Assembly (NCBI RefSeq): GCF_009720385.1
Contig: NZ_WARX01000014.1
Coordinates: forward strand, 124,001-188,000
Direction of reading: 5' to 3'
Length of the DNA: 64,000 bases
Origin: Catellatospora vulcania
Lineage (GTDB): Bacteria > Actinomycetota > Actinomycetes > Mycobacteriales > Micromonosporaceae
Made by a program: the position numbers and the translations under genes. Numbering within the stretch: position 1 is the stretch's first letter; every line of letters begins with the position of its first letter. Below, piece by piece: positions 16,262-26,237 of the stretch. Under the pieces are notes generated by a model. It saw nothing but the letters and a program-made list of their open reading frames with translations, did not search any database and was not told the DNA's origin.

Positions 16262-17455
16262 GTGGCGAAGGCGAAGTTCGAGCGGACTAAGCCGCACGTC
16301 AACATCGGCACCATTGGTCACATCGACCACGGTAAGACGACGCTGACGGCGGCCATCACTAAGGTCCTGCACGACAAGTTCCCGGCACTCAACCCGTACA
16401 CCCCTTTCGATGAGATCGACAAGGCGCCGGAGGAGAAGGCTCGTGGTATCACGATCTCCATCGCGCACGTCGAGTACCAGACCGAGAGCCGGCACTACGC
16501 GCACGTTGACTGCCCGGGTCACGCTGACTACATCAAGAACATGATCACCGGTGCCGCCCAGATGGACGGCGCGATCCTGGTGGTCGCCGCTACCGACGGC
16601 CCGATGCCGCAGACCCGCGAGCACGTGCTGCTCGCCCGTCAGGTCGGCGTGCCCTACATCGTCGTGGCGCTCAACAAGAGCGACATGGTTGACGATGAGG
16701 AGCTCCTGGAGCTGGTCGAGCTCGAGATCCGCGAGCTGCTGTCGAACCAGGAGTACCCGGGTGACGACCTGCCGGTCGTCCGGGTCTCCGCGCTGAAGGC
16801 GCTCGAGGGCGACCCGAAGTGGTCCGAGGCGCTCATGGGCCTGATGGACGCGGTCGACTCCGCGATCCCGCAGCCCGAGCGTGAGGTCGACAAGCCGTTC
16901 CTCATGCCGATCGAGGACGTTTTCACGATCACCGGTCGTGGCACCGTCGTCACCGGTCGCGCCGAGCGCGGCATCCTCAAGCCGAACGAGGAGGTCGAGA
17001 TCGTCGGTATTCGCGAGAAGTCGATGAAGACCACCTGCACCGGCATCGAGATGTTCCGCAAGCTGCTCGACGAGGCCCGCGCGGGTGAGAACGTCGGTCT
17101 GCTGCTGCGTGGCATCAAGCGCGAGGACGTCGAGCGCGGCATGGTCGTGGTCAAGCCCGGCACGACCACCCCGCACACGGAGTTCGAGGCGTCGGTCTAC
17201 ATCCTCTCCAAGGAGGAGGGTGGCCGTCACACCCCGTTCTTCCAGAACTACCGGCCGCAGTTCTACTTCCGCACCACCGACGTCACCGGTGTCGTCACGC
17301 TGCCCGAGGGCACCGAGATGGTCATGCCCGGCGACAACGTCGAGATGTCCGTGAAGCTCATCCAGCCGATCGCCATGGAGGAGACCCTCCGTTTCGCGAT
17401 CCGCGAGGGTGGCCGCACGGTCGGTGCCGGCCGAGTCACCAAGATCACCAAGTGA
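16262..17455 (+). CDS. tuf: Elongation factor Tu
   Basis: This protein of 397 residues starts at GTG 16262 with AGGAGGACACC just upstream. GTPase motifs: [10 protein letters not shown] at residues 19-28 (Ile replaces the commoner Val), [12 protein letters not shown], and NKSD in [10 protein letters not shown]. The C-terminal barrel domains end in [10 protein letters not shown]-Tu delivers aminoacyl-tRNA to the ribosome and is the target of kirromycin and GE2270-type antibiotics. It is the last str-operon gene and is followed at once by a strong terminator. Confidence 0.98.
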   Translation: MAKAKFERTKPHVNIGTIGHIDHGKTTLTAAITKVLHDKFPALNPYTPFDEIDKAPEEKARGITISIAHVEYQTESRHYAHVDCPGHADYIKNMITGAAQMDGAILVVAATDGPMPQTREHVLLARQVGVPYIVVALNKSDMVDDEELLELVELEIRELLSNQEYPGDDLPVVRVSALKALEGDPKWSEALMGLMDAVDSAIPQPEREVDKPFLMPIEDVFTITGRGTVVTGRAERGILKPNEEVEIVGIREKSMKTTCTGIEMFRKLLDEARAGENVGLLLRGIKREDVERGMVVVKPGTTTPHTEFEASVYILSKEEGGRHTPFFQNYRPQFYFRTTDVTGVVTLPEGTEMVMPGDNVEMSVKLIQPIAMEETLRFAIREGGRTVGAGRVTKITK

Positions 17456-17460
17456 TCACC

Positions 17461-17492
17461 GCGGGCGCCCCGCTTTCGGGTGGGGCGCCCGC
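17461..17492 (+). terminator. Terminator of the str operon
   Basis: An 11-bp perfect stem GCGGGCGCCCC / GGGGCGCCCGC with a 10-nt loop starts 5 bp after the tuf stop. ACCTTTACAT follows. Confidence 0.85.
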
Positions 17493-17545
17493 ACCTTTAC
17501 ATGTACGCAGGCCGGGCCCGTTTTAGTGAGCCTAGGCACCCTGAT

Positions 17546-17575
17546 TTCACAATGGCGTACCCGATACGGCATAAT
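17546..17575 (+). promoter_or_regulatory. Probable promoter of the S10 operon
   Basis: TTCACA (17546-17551) and CATAAT (17570-17575) are spaced by 18 bp. CATAAT is the best -10 match in this 370-bp gap. The leader would be about 245 nt and would include the 25-nt shared block. Confidence 0.55.
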
Positions 17576-17734
17576 GAACAGGTTGCGTTGCGACCAGTCG
17601 CGCCCAGTGGGTGTGCCGTGTCGCGTGACGTGGGGGTCTTCGGGCCTCTGACGTGAAGCTCCTGTGATCGGGCTTGATGCCCGCTGAGCCAAGGCAAATG
17701 ACCTTTTAATAGGGAATCAGTCTGGTTCAGCGCG

Positions 17735-17759
17735 CGACACGCCCGACCGCGGGGGTCGG
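17735..17759 (+). promoter_or_regulatory. Shared 25-nt leader block, rpsJ copy
   Basis: This is identical in all 25 positions to 12910-12934 before rpsL (CGACACGCCCGACC then GCGGGGGTCGG). It ends 66 bp upstream of the rpsJ start codon. The inner CCGACC...GGTCGG can form a stem. No such block is seen before rplJ, rpoB, secY or rplM. Confidence 0.75.
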
Positions 17760-17825
17760 ACAGGGGGCAGGCCCCACCGTCTGCCGCCGCAGGTAGCGGC
17801 TTGAGAGAAGGAAACAGAAGCCACC

Positions 17826-18134
17826 ATGGCGGGACAGAAGATCCGCATCCGGCTCAAGGCCTACGACCACGAGGTCGTCGACTCCTCGGCACGGAAGATC
17901 GTCGAGACGGTGACCCGTACGGGTGCTCAGGTCGCAGGGCCGGTGCCACTGCCCACGGAGATCAACCGTTTCTGCGTGATCCGTTCGCCGCACAAGTACA
18001 AGGACTCGCGCGAGCACTTCGAGATGCGCACGCACAAGCGTCTGATCGACATCATCGACCCGACCCCGAAGACGGTCGACTCGCTCATGCGACTCGATCT
18101 GCCGGCTGGCGTCGACATCGAGATCAAGCTGTAG
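17826..18134 (+). CDS. rpsJ: 30S ribosomal protein S10
   Basis: This protein of 102 residues, starting [20 protein letters not shown], matches the family length. It contains [20 protein letters not shown] and [16 protein letters not shown], the loop that reaches the 30S A-site region. S10 also acts with NusB in rRNA antitermination. It is the first gene of the 11-gene S10 operon and has the ribosome-binding site AGAAGGAAAC. rplC follows after 11 bp. Confidence 0.98.
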
Positions 18135-18145
18135 GGACCGGACTG

Positions 18146-18808
18146 ATGGACAGGCAAGTTAAGGGCATCCTGGGCGCCAAGCTCGGCATGACTCAGGTCT
18201 GGGACAACAACAAAGTCGTCCCCGTGACCGTGGTGCAGGCCGGCCCGTGCGTCGTCACCCAGGTTCGTACCACTGAGAAGGACGGCTACGAGGCCGTCCA
18301 GCTGGCTTTCGGCGCGATCAACCCGCGCAAGGTGAGCCAGCCCAAGGCGGGCCACTTCGCCAAGGCGAACGTCGCGCCCCGTCGGCACATCGTCGAGCTG
18401 CGCACCACCGACGCCGGCTCGTACGAGCTCGGCCAGGAGGTCACCGTCTCCACGTTCGCGGCCGGTCAGGCCATCGACGTGACGGGCAAGACCAAGGGCA
18501 AGGGTTTCGCCGGTGTCATGAAGCGCCACGGCTTCCACGGCCTCAAGGCCAGCCACGGCGTCGAGCGCAAGCACCGCTCGCCCGGTTCGATCGGCGCTTG
18601 CGCCACGCCGGGTCGCGTGTTCAAGGGCGTCCGCATGGCCGGCCGCATGGGTGGCGTGCGCTACACCGCGCCCGGCCTCACCGTGCACGCCATCGACACC
18701 GAGAACAACCTGCTGCTCGTGAAGGGCGCCATCCCGGGCCCCAAGGGTGCGCTGGTGCTCGTTCGTAGCGCCGCGAAGACGAAGAAGAAGGGTGGTGCCT
18801 CGAAGTGA
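18146..18808 (+). CDS. rplC: 50S ribosomal protein L3
   Basis: This protein of 220 residues starts at ATG 18146 ([20 protein letters not shown]); the frame is open further upstream but that part overlaps rpsJ. The conserved loop that reaches the peptidyl-transferase centre is seen as HGSHSPGSIG-like [19 protein letters not shown]. The highly basic C-terminus ends [10 protein letters not shown]. The stop overlaps the GTG start of rplD by 4 bp. Confidence 0.97.
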   Translation: MDRQVKGILGAKLGMTQVWDNNKVVPVTVVQAGPCVVTQVRTTEKDGYEAVQLAFGAINPRKVSQPKAGHFAKANVAPRRHIVELRTTDAGSYELGQEVTVSTFAAGQAIDVTGKTKGKGFAGVMKRHGFHGLKASHGVERKHRSPGSIGACATPGRVFKGVRMAGRMGGVRYTAPGLTVHAIDTENNLLLVKGAIPGPKGALVLVRSAAKTKKKGGASK

Positions 18809-19449
18809 CCACGGTTGACGTGATCAGTGCTGAGGGCGCCAAGGCCGGCTCCGTCGAGCTGCCCGCCGAGATCTTCGATGTGCAGGCGAACATCTCGCTG
18901 ATGCACCAGGTCGTGGTGGCCCAGCTGGCCGCCGCGCGCCAGGGCACGCACAAGACGAAGCGTCGCGGCGAGGTCGCCGGTGGCGGCAAGAAGCCGTACA
19001 AGCAGAAGGGCACCGGTCGCGCCCGTCAGGGCTCGATCCGCGCCCCGCAGTTCGCCGGCGGTGGCGTCGTCCACGGCCCGCAGCCGCGTGACTACAGCCA
19101 GCGGACCCCGAAGAAGATGAAGGCCGCCGCCCTGCGCGGTGCCCTGTCGGACCGGGCCCGCAACGGCCTGCTGCACGTGGTCGACGCGTTCGTGACCGGC
19201 GAGAAGCCGTCGACGAAGGCCGCCCTGGCCACGATCCAGAAGGTCGCGGGCGACGCCCCGCGCGTGCTGGTCGTGCTCGGCGCCAACGACGAGGTCAACT
19301 GGGTGAGCCTGCGCAACGTGCCGCAGGTGCACCTGATCGAGGCCGGGCAGCTCAACACGTACGACGTGCTCGTCAGCGACGCGGTGGTCTTCACCACCGA
19401 GGCGCTCGAGGAGTTCCTGGGCGTGCCCGCTGAGGAGGGTTCCAAGTGA
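18805..19449 (+). CDS. rplD: 50S ribosomal protein L4
   Basis: This protein of 214 residues starts at GTG 18805, overlapping rplC (GTGA). The long internal loop [20 protein letters not shown] with [14 protein letters not shown] lines the exit tunnel, and its residues are those where macrolide-resistance changes are known in other bacteria. In E. coli L4 represses the S10 operon by binding its leader; whether this happens here is not known. It overlaps rplW by 4 bp. Confidence 0.97.
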   Translation: MTTVDVISAEGAKAGSVELPAEIFDVQANISLMHQVVVAQLAAARQGTHKTKRRGEVAGGGKKPYKQKGTGRARQGSIRAPQFAGGGVVHGPQPRDYSQRTPKKMKAAALRGALSDRARNGLLHVVDAFVTGEKPSTKAALATIQKVAGDAPRVLVVLGANDEVNWVSLRNVPQVHLIEAGQLNTYDVLVSDAVVFTTEALEEFLGVPAEEGSK

Positions 19450-19748
19450 CGACGATTGCCGACCCGCGCGACATCATCGTCGCTCCGGTGGTCTCGGAGA
19501 AGAGCTACGGCGAGCTCAACCGCAACTGGTACACCTTCCTGGTGCACCCGGACGCGAACAAGACCGAAATCAAGATCGCTATTCAGCAGATCTTCAATGT
19601 TCGGGTGCTGACGGTGAACACGCTCAACCGCGAGGGCAAGCGCAAGCGCACCCGCACCGGCTGGGGTCAGCGCAAGGCGACGAAGCGCGCGATGGTGAAG
19701 CTCGCCGAAGGCGACCGCATCGAAGCCTTCGGCGGACCGGTGAGCTGA
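19446..19748 (+). CDS. rplW: 50S ribosomal protein L23
   Basis: This protein of 100 residues starts at GTG 19446, coupled to rplD. It contains [21 protein letters not shown] and [20 protein letters not shown], the standard L23 core. L23 sits at the tunnel exit and is the docking point for trigger factor and SRP. The protein ends [10 protein letters not shown], and rplB follows after 13 bp. Confidence 0.97.
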   Translation: MTTIADPRDIIVAPVVSEKSYGELNRNWYTFLVHPDANKTEIKIAIQQIFNVRVLTVNTLNREGKRKRTRTGWGQRKATKRAMVKLAEGDRIEAFGGPVS

Positions 19749-19761
19749 GGGGTATAAGACA

Positions 19762-20601
19762 ATGGGTATCCGTAAGTACAAGCCGACGACGCCCGGTCGC
19801 CGTGGCTCCAGCGTCGCCGACTTCACCGAGGTCACCCGGTCGACGCCGGAGAAGTCGCTGGTCGTTCCGCTGCCGAAGAAGGGCGGTCGTAACGTTCACG
19901 GCCGCATCACCACGCGGCACCAGGGCGGCGGCCACAAGCGTCAGTACCGGCTGATCGACTTCACTCGGGTGGGCAAGGACGGCGTGCCGGCCAAGGTCGC
20001 GCACATCGAGTACGACCCCAACCGCACCGCGCGCATCGCGCTGCTGCACTACGTCGACGGCGAGAAGCGCTACATCATCGCGCCGAAGGACCTGAAGCAG
20101 GGCGACGCGGTCGAGTCGGGCCCCGGGGCCGACATCAAGCCGGGCAACAACCTGCCGCTGCGCAACATCCCGGTCGGTACGACCGTGCACTGCGTGGAGC
20201 TGCGTCCGGGTGGCGGCGCCAAGCTGGCCCGCTCGGCCGGCGTCGGCATCCAGCTGCTGGGCCGCGAGGAGGACTACGCCACGCTGCGTATGCCTTCTGG
20301 CGAGATCCGCAAGGTGGACGTCCGCTGCCGCGCGACGGTCGGCGAGATCGGCAACGCCGAGCAGTCGAACATCAACTGGGGCAAGGCTGGTCGTATGCGG
20401 TGGAAGGGCAAGCGCCCGACCGTCCGTGGTGTCGCCATGAACCCGGTCGACCACCCGCACGGTGGTGGTGAGGGCAAGACCTCCGGTGGTCGCCACCCGG
20501 TGAACCCGGCTGGTAAGCCCGAGGGTCGTACCCGCCGCAAGGGCCAGGCGAGCGACAAGCTGATCGTCCGCCGCCGCTACGCCACCCGCAAGCGCGGGTA
20601 A
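19762..20601 (+). CDS. rplB: 50S ribosomal protein L2
   Basis: This protein of 279 residues starts [20 protein letters not shown]. It carries the conserved [17 protein letters not shown] stretch, whose His residue lies close to the peptidyl-transferase centre, and the basic end [11 protein letters not shown]2 is a primary 23S rRNA binder needed for subunit association. Spacing on both sides is short (13 and 16 bp), consistent with one transcript. Confidence 0.98.
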   Translation: MGIRKYKPTTPGRRGSSVADFTEVTRSTPEKSLVVPLPKKGGRNVHGRITTRHQGGGHKRQYRLIDFTRVGKDGVPAKVAHIEYDPNRTARIALLHYVDGEKRYIIAPKDLKQGDAVESGPGADIKPGNNLPLRNIPVGTTVHCVELRPGGGAKLARSAGVGIQLLGREEDYATLRMPSGEIRKVDVRCRATVGEIGNAEQSNINWGKAGRMRWKGKRPTVRGVAMNPVDHPHGGGEGKTSGGRHPVNPAGKPEGRTRRKGQASDKLIVRRRYATRKRG

Positions 20602-20617
20602 TAGGGAGAGCTGACAG

Positions 20618-20899
20618 ATGCCTCGCAGCCTGAAGAAGGGCCCCTTCATCGACGACCACCTGCTCAAGAAGGTGGAAGTGCAGAACGAAAAGGGCACCAA
20701 GAACGTCATCAAGACCTGGTCGCGGCGTTCGACGATCATCCCGGACATGCTGGGCCACACGATCGCCGTGCACGACGGGCGCAAGCACGTCCCGGTGTTC
20801 GTGTCGGAGGCGATGGTCGGGCACAAGCTCGGCGAGTTCGCGCTGACCCGCACGTTCAAGGGTCACGAGAAGGACGACCGGAAGAGTCGCCGTCGCTGA
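20618..20899 (+). CDS. rpsS: 30S ribosomal protein S19
   Basis: This protein of 93 residues starts [20 protein letters not shown]. It contains the conserved [24 protein letters not shown] and the [16 protein letters not shown] segment that binds 16S rRNA in the 30S head with S13. Family length is normal. A 34-bp gap with GATTTAGGGGAAAC leads to rplV. Confidence 0.98.
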   Translation: MPRSLKKGPFIDDHLLKKVEVQNEKGTKNVIKTWSRRSTIIPDMLGHTIAVHDGRKHVPVFVSEAMVGHKLGEFALTRTFKGHEKDDRKSRRR

Positions 20900-20933
20900 C
20901 GGCGGACCGTAATAAGGATTTAGGGGAAACACG

Positions 20934-21407
20934 ATGCCTACGAATGACGCGCAGGCCGCGCCGGGCGCCCGTGCGGTCGCCCGCCACGTGCGCCTGTCCG
21001 CCAGCAAGGCGCGCCGTGTGGTCAACCTCGTCCGCGGTCTGCCCGCGAAGGAGGCACTGACGGTGCTCCAGTTCGCTCCGCAGGCGGCTAGCGAGCCGGT
21101 CTACAAGGTGCTGGCCAGCGCTATCGCCAACGCTGAGAACAACGAGCGTCTCGACCCGGACGCGCTGCTGGTCAGCGCTGCCTACGTGGACGAGGGCCCG
21201 ACGCTGAAGCGGTTCCGGCCGCGGGCGCAGGGCCGGGCTTACCGGATCCGCAAGCGCACCTGCCACATCACCGTCGAGGTGGAGGCAGTCGCGCCGAAGG
21301 CTCCGGTCCGCAAGGCCACCGCCGCCGCCAAGGCGACGCCGGCCAAGGCCACCAAGGCCGCAGCGAAGCCCGAGGTTGAGGCCGCCGAGCAGGAGGAGAC
21401 CAAGTAA
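20934..21407 (+). CDS. rplV: 50S ribosomal protein L22, C-terminally extended
   Basis: This protein of 157 residues has the L22 core at residues 10-125 ([20 protein letters not shown] ... [20 protein letters not shown]). The beta-hairpin loop with [15 protein letters not shown] lines the exit tunnel. A low-complexity Ala/Lys/Glu tail of about 30 residues follows; such tails are common in high-GC actinobacteria and vary in length. The stop shares one base with the rpsC start. Confidence 0.97.
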   Translation: MPTNDAQAAPGARAVARHVRLSASKARRVVNLVRGLPAKEALTVLQFAPQAASEPVYKVLASAIANAENNERLDPDALLVSAAYVDEGPTLKRFRPRAQGRAYRIRKRTCHITVEVEAVAPKAPVRKATAAAKATPAKATKAAAKPEVEAAEQEETK

Positions 21408-22237
21408 TGGGTCAGAAAGTCCACCCGATTGGGTTCCGGCTCGGCATCTCGACCGACTGGAAGTCCCGCTGGTACGCCGACAAGCTCTACAAGGACTACA
21501 TCGGCGAGGACGTCGCGATCCGCCGCATGATGGCCAAGGGCCTCGAGCGCGCCGGTATCTCGAAGGTCGAGATCGAGCGCACCCGTGACAAGGTCCGCAT
21601 CGACATCCACACCGCCCGGCCGGGCATCGTCATCGGCCGGAAGGGTGCGGAGGCCGAGCGCCTGCGCGGTGAGCTCGAGAAGCTCACCAAGAAGCAGGTC
21701 CAGCTGAACATCCTCGAGGTCAAGAACCCCGAGTCGGATGCGCAGCTGGTCTCGCAGGGCATCGCCGAGCAGCTCTCGGGCCGCGTGGCGTTCCGCCGGG
21801 CGATGCGCAAGGCGATCCAGTCGGCCATGAAGAACCCGATGGTCAAGGGCATCCGTGTCCAGGTCTCGGGCCGCCTCGGCGGTGCTGAGATGAGCCGCAC
21901 GGAGTTCTACCGTGAGGGTCGCGTGCCGCTGCACACGCTGCGCGCCAACATCGAGTACGGCTTCTTCGAGGCCCGTACGACCTTCGGCCGCATCGGCGTG
22001 AAGGTCTGGATCTACAAGGGTGACGCCGTGCCGGGTCGCGAGACCCCGGCTGAGGCTCCGGGCCGCCAGCGCCGTGAAGGCCGTGGCGGCGAGCGGTCCG
22101 AGCGACCGCGCCGTGGCCGTTCGGGTGCCACCGGCACGACCGGTGCAGGCACCGAGGCCGGCCGTGCGGCCGCCGCGGAGCTCACCAAGGACAACGCCGA
22201 CGTGGCTCCGGCCGCGCCGGTTGAGCAGGAGGGCTGA
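21407..22237 (+). CDS. rpsC: 30S ribosomal protein S3, C-terminally extended
   Basis: This protein of 276 residues has the N-terminal KH domain ([20 protein letters not shown]) and the C-terminal domain with [20 protein letters not shown] and [17 protein letters not shown]. From about residue 220 it continues in a Gly/Arg/Ala-rich tail absent from short S3 proteins. S3 lies at the mRNA entry channel and helps unwind mRNA. It overlaps rplV by one base and precedes rplP by 3 bp. Confidence 0.97.
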   Translation: MGQKVHPIGFRLGISTDWKSRWYADKLYKDYIGEDVAIRRMMAKGLERAGISKVEIERTRDKVRIDIHTARPGIVIGRKGAEAERLRGELEKLTKKQVQLNILEVKNPESDAQLVSQGIAEQLSGRVAFRRAMRKAIQSAMKNPMVKGIRVQVSGRLGGAEMSRTEFYREGRVPLHTLRANIEYGFFEARTTFGRIGVKVWIYKGDAVPGRETPAEAPGRQRREGRGGERSERPRRGRSGATGTTGAGTEAGRAAAAELTKDNADVAPAAPVEQEG

Positions 22238-22240
22238 ACA

Positions 22241-22666
22241 ATGCTGATGCCGCGTAAGCCTCCGAATGGCTTCCGCAAGCCGCACCACCCCGACCGTTCC
22301 GGTCGGAGCAAGGGCGGCAACCGGGTGGTGTTCGGCGAGTTCGGCATCCAGGCGCTCGAGCCGGCGTACGTCACCAACCGGCAGATCGAGTCGGCGCGTA
22401 TCGCCATGACCCGTCACATCAAGCGTGGTGGCAAGGTCTGGATCACGGTCTTCCCGGACCAGGCCCTGACCAAGAAGCCCGCCGAGACCCGCATGGGTTC
22501 CGGTAAGGGTTCGCCCGAGTGGTGGGTGGCGAACGTCAAGCCGGGACGCGTTCTCTTCGAGATGGCGTTCCCGAACGAGGAGATTGCTCGTGAGGCCATG
22601 CGCCGCGCGATCCACAAGCTCCCGATGAAGTGCCGAATCGTGAAGCGCGAAGTGGGTGAGGCGTGA
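22241..22666 (+). CDS. rplP: 50S ribosomal protein L16
   Basis: This protein of 141 residues starts [20 protein letters not shown]. It includes the conserved [37 protein letters not shown] and the [11 protein letters not shown] end. L16 organises the A-site finger region and is the target of avilamycin/evernimicin-type resistance in other species. The chosen ATG at 22241 matches the usual MLxPRK N-terminus. The stop overlaps the rpmC start. Confidence 0.97.
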   Translation: MLMPRKPPNGFRKPHHPDRSGRSKGGNRVVFGEFGIQALEPAYVTNRQIESARIAMTRHIKRGGKVWITVFPDQALTKKPAETRMGSGKGSPEWWVANVKPGRVLFEMAFPNEEIAREAMRRAIHKLPMKCRIVKREVGEA

Positions 22667-22896
22667 TGGCAGCCGGTACCAAGGCAGCCGAGCTGCGCGA
22701 GAGTTCCGCTGAGGAACTGGTCGCGAAGCTGCGGGAGGCCAAGGCGGAGCTGTTCAACCTCCGCGTCCAGGGTGCGACCGGGCAGCTCGACAACAACCGT
22801 CGGCTGGACGTCGTCCGTCGGGAGATCGCCCGGATCTACACGATCATGCGCGAGCGTGAGCTTGGGCTCTCTGCCGCGCCTACTGAGGTGGCGTAG
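22666..22896 (+). CDS. rpmC: 50S ribosomal protein L29
   Basis: This protein of 76 residues starts at ATG 22666 ([20 protein letters not shown]), which shares its A with the rplP stop (TGATG). A GTG one codon upstream would add only a Met. Helical L29 signatures [20 protein letters not shown] and [17 protein letters not shown] are present. L29 forms part of the trigger-factor docking site with L23. Confidence 0.96.
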   Translation: MAAGTKAAELRESSAEELVAKLREAKAELFNLRVQGATGQLDNNRRLDVVRREIARIYTIMRERELGLSAAPTEVA

Positions 22897-22901
22897 GGAA
22901 C

Positions 22902-23180
22902 ATGAGCGAGACCAACGAGAACGCAGTCGACCGGAACCGGCGTAAGGTACGCGAGGGCCTGGTCGTCAGCGACAAGATGGACAAGACCGTCGTCGTGGCG
23001 GTCGAGGACCGGGTCAAGCACTCGCTGTACGGCAAGGTTCTGCGCCGTAGCAGCAAGCTGAAGGCGCACGACGAGCAGAACGCGTGCGGCATCGGTGACC
23101 GGGTGCTGCTCATGGAGACCCGTCCGCTGTCCGCCACCAAGCGGTGGCGGGTCGTGGAGATCCTCGAGAAGGCCAAGTGA
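22902..23180 (+). CDS. rpsQ: 30S ribosomal protein S17
   Basis: This protein of 92 residues has the S17 OB-fold signature [20 protein letters not shown] and [20 protein letters not shown]. The first 15 residues ([15 protein letters not shown]) are an actinobacterial extension. It is the last gene of the S10 cluster; a 170-bp gap with several hairpins separates it from rplN. Confidence 0.97.
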   Translation: MSETNENAVDRNRRKVREGLVVSDKMDKTVVVAVEDRVKHSLYGKVLRRSSKLKAHDEQNACGIGDRVLLMETRPLSATKRWRVVEILEKAK

Positions 23181-23181
23181 C

Positions 23182-23218
23182 CCTGCCTCCGGCAGGTTCG
23201 CCGGCCGCCTAGCGGCCG
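23182..23218 (+). other. Tandem hairpins between rpsQ and rplN
   Basis: Two compact stems follow each other: CCTGCC-TCC-GGCAGG (23182-23196) and CGGCCGC-CTA-GCGGCCG (23202-23218). The rest of the 170-bp gap is G/C-rich with further pairing potential. It marks the junction between S10 and spc genes and may be a processing or attenuation site. No clear promoter was seen. Confidence 0.6.
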
Positions 23219-23350
23219 AAGATCAGATAGCCGGCCGGGGCGCCCTGAGGGGCGTTCCGGGCGGTTCGAGTTCCGCCAGGCTCCGCCCGCACAGTACGGG
23301 TCCCCCCGCAACCGGGCGGGCGGAGAACCGGCAGACATACAGGAGTTGAC

Positions 23351-23719
23351 GTGATCCAGCAGGAGTCGCGACTGCGAGTCGCCGACAACACGGGTGCCCG
23401 GGAGATTCTGTGCATCCGCGTTCTCGGTGGTTCGGGTCGGCGCTACGCGAGCATCGGCGACGTCATCGTGGCCACCGTCAAGGACGCCATCCCCGGTGCC
23501 GGTGTGAAGAAGGGTGACGTCGTCAAGGCGGTCATCGTTCGCACCGTCAAGGAGCGGCGCCGTCCGGACGGCTCGTACATCCGCTTCGACGAGAACGCCG
23601 CCGTCATCATCAAGGACGGTGGCGACCCGCGCGGTACCCGCATCTTCGGCCCGGTTGGCCGTGAGCTGCGGGACAAGCGCTTCATGAAGATCATCAGCCT
23701 TGCCCCGGAGGTGTTGTGA
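23351..23719 (+). CDS. rplN: 50S ribosomal protein L14
   Basis: This protein of 122 residues starts at GTG 23351 ([20 protein letters not shown]) after AGGAGTTGAC. The family signature [17 protein letters not shown] followed by [20 protein letters not shown] is complete. L14 contacts the 30S subunit at bridge B8 and is the binding site of the silencing factor RsfS. It is the first gene of the spc operon and overlaps or abuts rplX. Confidence 0.98.
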   Translation: MIQQESRLRVADNTGAREILCIRVLGGSGRRYASIGDVIVATVKDAIPGAGVKKGDVVKAVIVRTVKERRRPDGSYIRFDENAAVIIKDGGDPRGTRIFGPVGRELRDKRFMKIISLAPEVL

Positions 23720-23721
23720 CC

Positions 23722-24033
23722 ATGAAGGTCAAGAAGGGCGACAAGGTCAAGGTCATCGCCGGCCGGGACAAGGGCAAGGAGGGTACGGTCATCGCGGCCT
23801 ACCCCCGGACCGAGAAGATCCTGGTCGAAGGCGTTAACCGGATCACCAAGCACGAGAAGATCCGTACCACCCAGCGTGGCGCCAAGACCGGCGGCATCAT
23901 CACCCAGGAGGCGCCGATCCACGTCTCCAACGTGATGGTCGTCGAGGACGGCCAGCCCGTCCGGGTCGGCTACAAGATCGACGAGAACGGCGTGAAGACT
24001 CGCGTCTCCCGTCGCACCGGCAAGGAGCTGTGA
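23722..24033 (+). CDS. rplX: 50S ribosomal protein L24
   Basis: This protein of 103 residues starts at ATG 23722 ([20 protein letters not shown]), which fits the family's usual M-K-x-K-K start; a GTG at 23716 overlapping the rplN stop is a possible alternative adding two residues. The KOW motif is in [21 protein letters not shown]24 is an early assembly protein at the tunnel exit. The stop shares one base with rplE. Confidence 0.96.
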   Translation: MKVKKGDKVKVIAGRDKGKEGTVIAAYPRTEKILVEGVNRITKHEKIRTTQRGAKTGGIITQEAPIHVSNVMVVEDGQPVRVGYKIDENGVKTRVSRRTGKEL

Positions 24034-24602
24034 TGACGACGGCGACCGAGACCAAGACGCTGCCGCGTCTCAAGGAGCGTTACCGCGCCGAGGTTGTCGG
24101 CCAGCTGCGCGAGCAGTTCGGCTTCGGCAACCCGATGCAGGTGCCGGGCCTGGTGAAGATCGTGGTCAACATGGGCGTCGGCGAGGCGGCCCGTGACTCG
24201 AAGAAGATCGACGGTGCGGTCAAGGACCTCACCGCGATCACCGGCCAGAAGCCGCTGATCCGCAAGGCCACCAAGTCCATCGCGCAGTTCAAGCTGCGTG
24301 AGGGCATGCCGATCGGCGCGAAGGTGACCCTGCGCGGCGACCGGATGTGGGAGTTCCTGGACCGGCTGCTGTCCATCGCGCTGCCGCGTATCCGCGACTT
24401 CCGCGGTCTGGACGGGCGCAAGCTCGACGGTCACGGCAACTACACCTTCGGTCTGACCGAGCAGTCGGTCTTCCACGAGATCGACCAGGACCGGATCGAT
24501 GCGGTCCGCGGCATGGACATCACGCTGGTGACCACTGCCAAGACCGACGATGAGGGCCGGGCGCTGCTCAAGCTCCTGGGCTTCCCGTTCAAGGAGAACT
24601 GA
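24033..24602 (+). CDS. rplE: 50S ribosomal protein L5
   Basis: This protein of 189 residues starts at ATG 24033 ([20 protein letters not shown]). It contains [40 protein letters not shown] and the FPHEID-like [19 protein letters not shown]5 binds 5S rRNA and contacts P-site tRNA. It shares one base with the rplX stop and precedes rpsN by 4 bp. Confidence 0.97.
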   Translation: MTTATETKTLPRLKERYRAEVVGQLREQFGFGNPMQVPGLVKIVVNMGVGEAARDSKKIDGAVKDLTAITGQKPLIRKATKSIAQFKLREGMPIGAKVTLRGDRMWEFLDRLLSIALPRIRDFRGLDGRKLDGHGNYTFGLTEQSVFHEIDQDRIDAVRGMDITLVTTAKTDDEGRALLKLLGFPFKEN

Positions 24603-24606
24603 GCAC

Positions 24607-24792
24607 ATGGCGAAGAAGGCGCTGATCATCAAGGCTGCGGCCAAGCCGAAGTTCGCGGTGCGCGCGTACACCCGGTGCCAGAAGTGCGGTCGGCCGAAGG
24701 CCGTCTACCGCAAGTTCGGGCTCTGCCGGGTCTGTGTTCGGGAGATGGCCCACCGCGGTGAGCTTCCCGGCGTGTCCAAGGCTTCCTGGTAA
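24607..24792 (+). CDS. rpsN: 30S ribosomal protein S14, zinc-binding type
   Basis: This short protein of 61 residues starts [20 protein letters not shown]. The zinc ribbon [20 protein letters not shown] (two CxxC pairs) is intact, so this is the Zn-dependent S14 and not the longer zinc-free paralogue that many actinobacteria keep elsewhere under Zur control. The start is fixed by the short 4-bp gap from rplE. A hairpin (CCCGGTG-TGA-CACCGGG, 24819-24835) lies between it and rpsH. Confidence 0.96.
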   Translation: MAKKALIIKAAAKPKFAVRAYTRCQKCGRPKAVYRKFGLCRVCVREMAHRGELPGVSKASW

Positions 24793-24862
24793 ATCCAAGG
24801 CTTCCCCTTCGCCGTAGGCCCGGTGTGACACCGGGAACCGCGGCGAGAAAGGCTGATAAACA

Positions 24863-25270
24863 ATGACGATGACCGACCCGATTGCAGACATGCTCACGCG
24901 TCTGCGCAACGCCAACCAGGCGTACCACGACCGGGTGGCGATGCCCTACTCGAAGATCAAGGCGAACGTCGCCGAGGTTCTCAAGGCCGAGGGCTACATC
25001 GCCGCCTGGGCTGTCGAGGAGCCCGCCGAGGGTGCCGTCGGCAAGAGCCTGATCGTCGAACTGAAGTTCGGCCCGAACCGGGAGCGGAGCCTGGCCGGCA
25101 TCCGGCGTGTCTCCAAGCCCGGCCTGCGGGTTTACGCCAAGTCCCCGGAGCTGCCGCGTGTTCTCGGCGGTCTGGGTGTGGCGATTATTTCGACGTCTCA
25201 GGGGCTGCTCACCGACCGGCAGGCCCGTAAGCGCGGGGTGGGCGGGGAAGTCCTCGCCTACGTCTGGTGA
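24863..25270 (+). CDS. rpsH: 30S ribosomal protein S8
   Basis: This protein of 135 residues starts [20 protein letters not shown]. The family's [20 protein letters not shown] and the end [11 protein letters not shown] are typical. S8 binds helix 21 of 16S rRNA and in E. coli represses the spc operon by binding near rplE. The ribosome-binding site is GAGAAAGG. ATG 24869 is an equally plausible start two codons in. Confidence 0.97.
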   Translation: MTMTDPIADMLTRLRNANQAYHDRVAMPYSKIKANVAEVLKAEGYIAAWAVEEPAEGAVGKSLIVELKFGPNRERSLAGIRRVSKPGLRVYAKSPELPRVLGGLGVAIISTSQGLLTDRQARKRGVGGEVLAYVW

Positions 25271-25282
25271 GGAAGGTCTGCA

Positions 25283-25834
25283 ATGTCGCGAATCGGACGT
25301 AAGCCGATCCCGGTGCCTTCCGGCGTCGAGATCACCATCGATGGCCAGACCATCAAGGTCAAGGGCCCCAAGGGCGAGCTTCAGCACACGCTGAGCGAGC
25401 CGATCATCGCCGAGCGCGGTGAGAGCGGCGAGCTGCTCGTCACCCGCCCGAACGACGAGCGTCGTGCCAAGGAGCTGCACGGTCTCTCGCGTACCCTGGT
25501 CGCCAACATGATCGTCGGCGTCACCGAGGGCTACAAGAAGAGCCTGGAGATCAACGGCACCGGTTACCGTGTCACCGCCAAGGGTTCGGAGCTCGAGTTC
25601 GCGCTCGGCTTCTCGCACCCCGTCGTGGTGGCGCCGCCGGCCGGGATCACCTTCGCGGTGGAGCGGCCGACGCTGTTCCACATCTCCGGCATCGACAAGC
25701 AGCTTGTCGGTGAGATCGCCGCCAACATCCGGAAGATCCGCCCGCCGGAGCCCTACAAGGGCAAGGGCGTCAAGTACCAGGGCGAGGTCATCCGCCGCAA
25801 GGCCGGTAAGGCTGGAAAGGCAGGTAAGAAGTGA
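25283..25834 (+). CDS. rplF: 50S ribosomal protein L6
   Basis: This protein of 183 residues starts [20 protein letters not shown]. It contains two repeated L6 domains and the C-terminal signature [20 protein letters not shown]6 lies near the sarcin-ricin loop and the factor-binding site. The Lys/Gly-rich end ([12 protein letters not shown]) and the 4-bp overlap with rplR complete the picture. Confidence 0.98.
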   Translation: MSRIGRKPIPVPSGVEITIDGQTIKVKGPKGELQHTLSEPIIAERGESGELLVTRPNDERRAKELHGLSRTLVANMIVGVTEGYKKSLEINGTGYRVTAKGSELEFALGFSHPVVVAPPAGITFAVERPTLFHISGIDKQLVGEIAANIRKIRPPEPYKGKGVKYQGEVIRRKAGKAGKAGKK

Positions 25835-26220
25835 CCGCCACGCTGCTCAAGCGCCGCAACGGCGTCGCCGCCAAGCGGGCCGTCGGCAAGGCGCGTCGGC
25901 ACTTCCGCATCCGCCGGAACCTCAGCGGCACCGCTGAGCGCCCCCGTCTGGTCGTCACCCGCTCGCTGCGCCACATCTGGGTTCAGATCGTGGACGACAC
26001 CAAGGGTCACACCGTGGTGTCCGCCTCGAGCATGGACGCCTCGATCAAGGGCGCCGAGGGCGACAAGAGCGCCATCGCCGGCAAGGTGGGCGCTCTGCTC
26101 GCCGACCGGGCGAAGGCCGCCGGTATCACCAAGGTCGTCTTCGACCGCGGTGGCAACCGCTACGCGGGCCGCATCGCGGCTCTGGCGGACGCCGCACGCG
26201 GTGCTGGACTCGAGTTCTAG
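25831..26220 (+). CDS. rplR: 50S ribosomal protein L18
   Basis: This protein of 129 residues starts at GTG 25831, overlapping rplF. It contains [20 protein letters not shown], which begins the conserved 5S-binding domain, and [21 protein letters not shown]18 with L5 forms the 5S rRNA particle of the central protuberance. Family length is normal. Confidence 0.97.
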   Translation: MTATLLKRRNGVAAKRAVGKARRHFRIRRNLSGTAERPRLVVTRSLRHIWVQIVDDTKGHTVVSASSMDASIKGAEGDKSAIAGKVGALLADRAKAAGITKVVFDRGGNRYAGRIAALADAARGAGLEF

Positions 26221-26237
26221 GAAAGGTGGCTGGGATA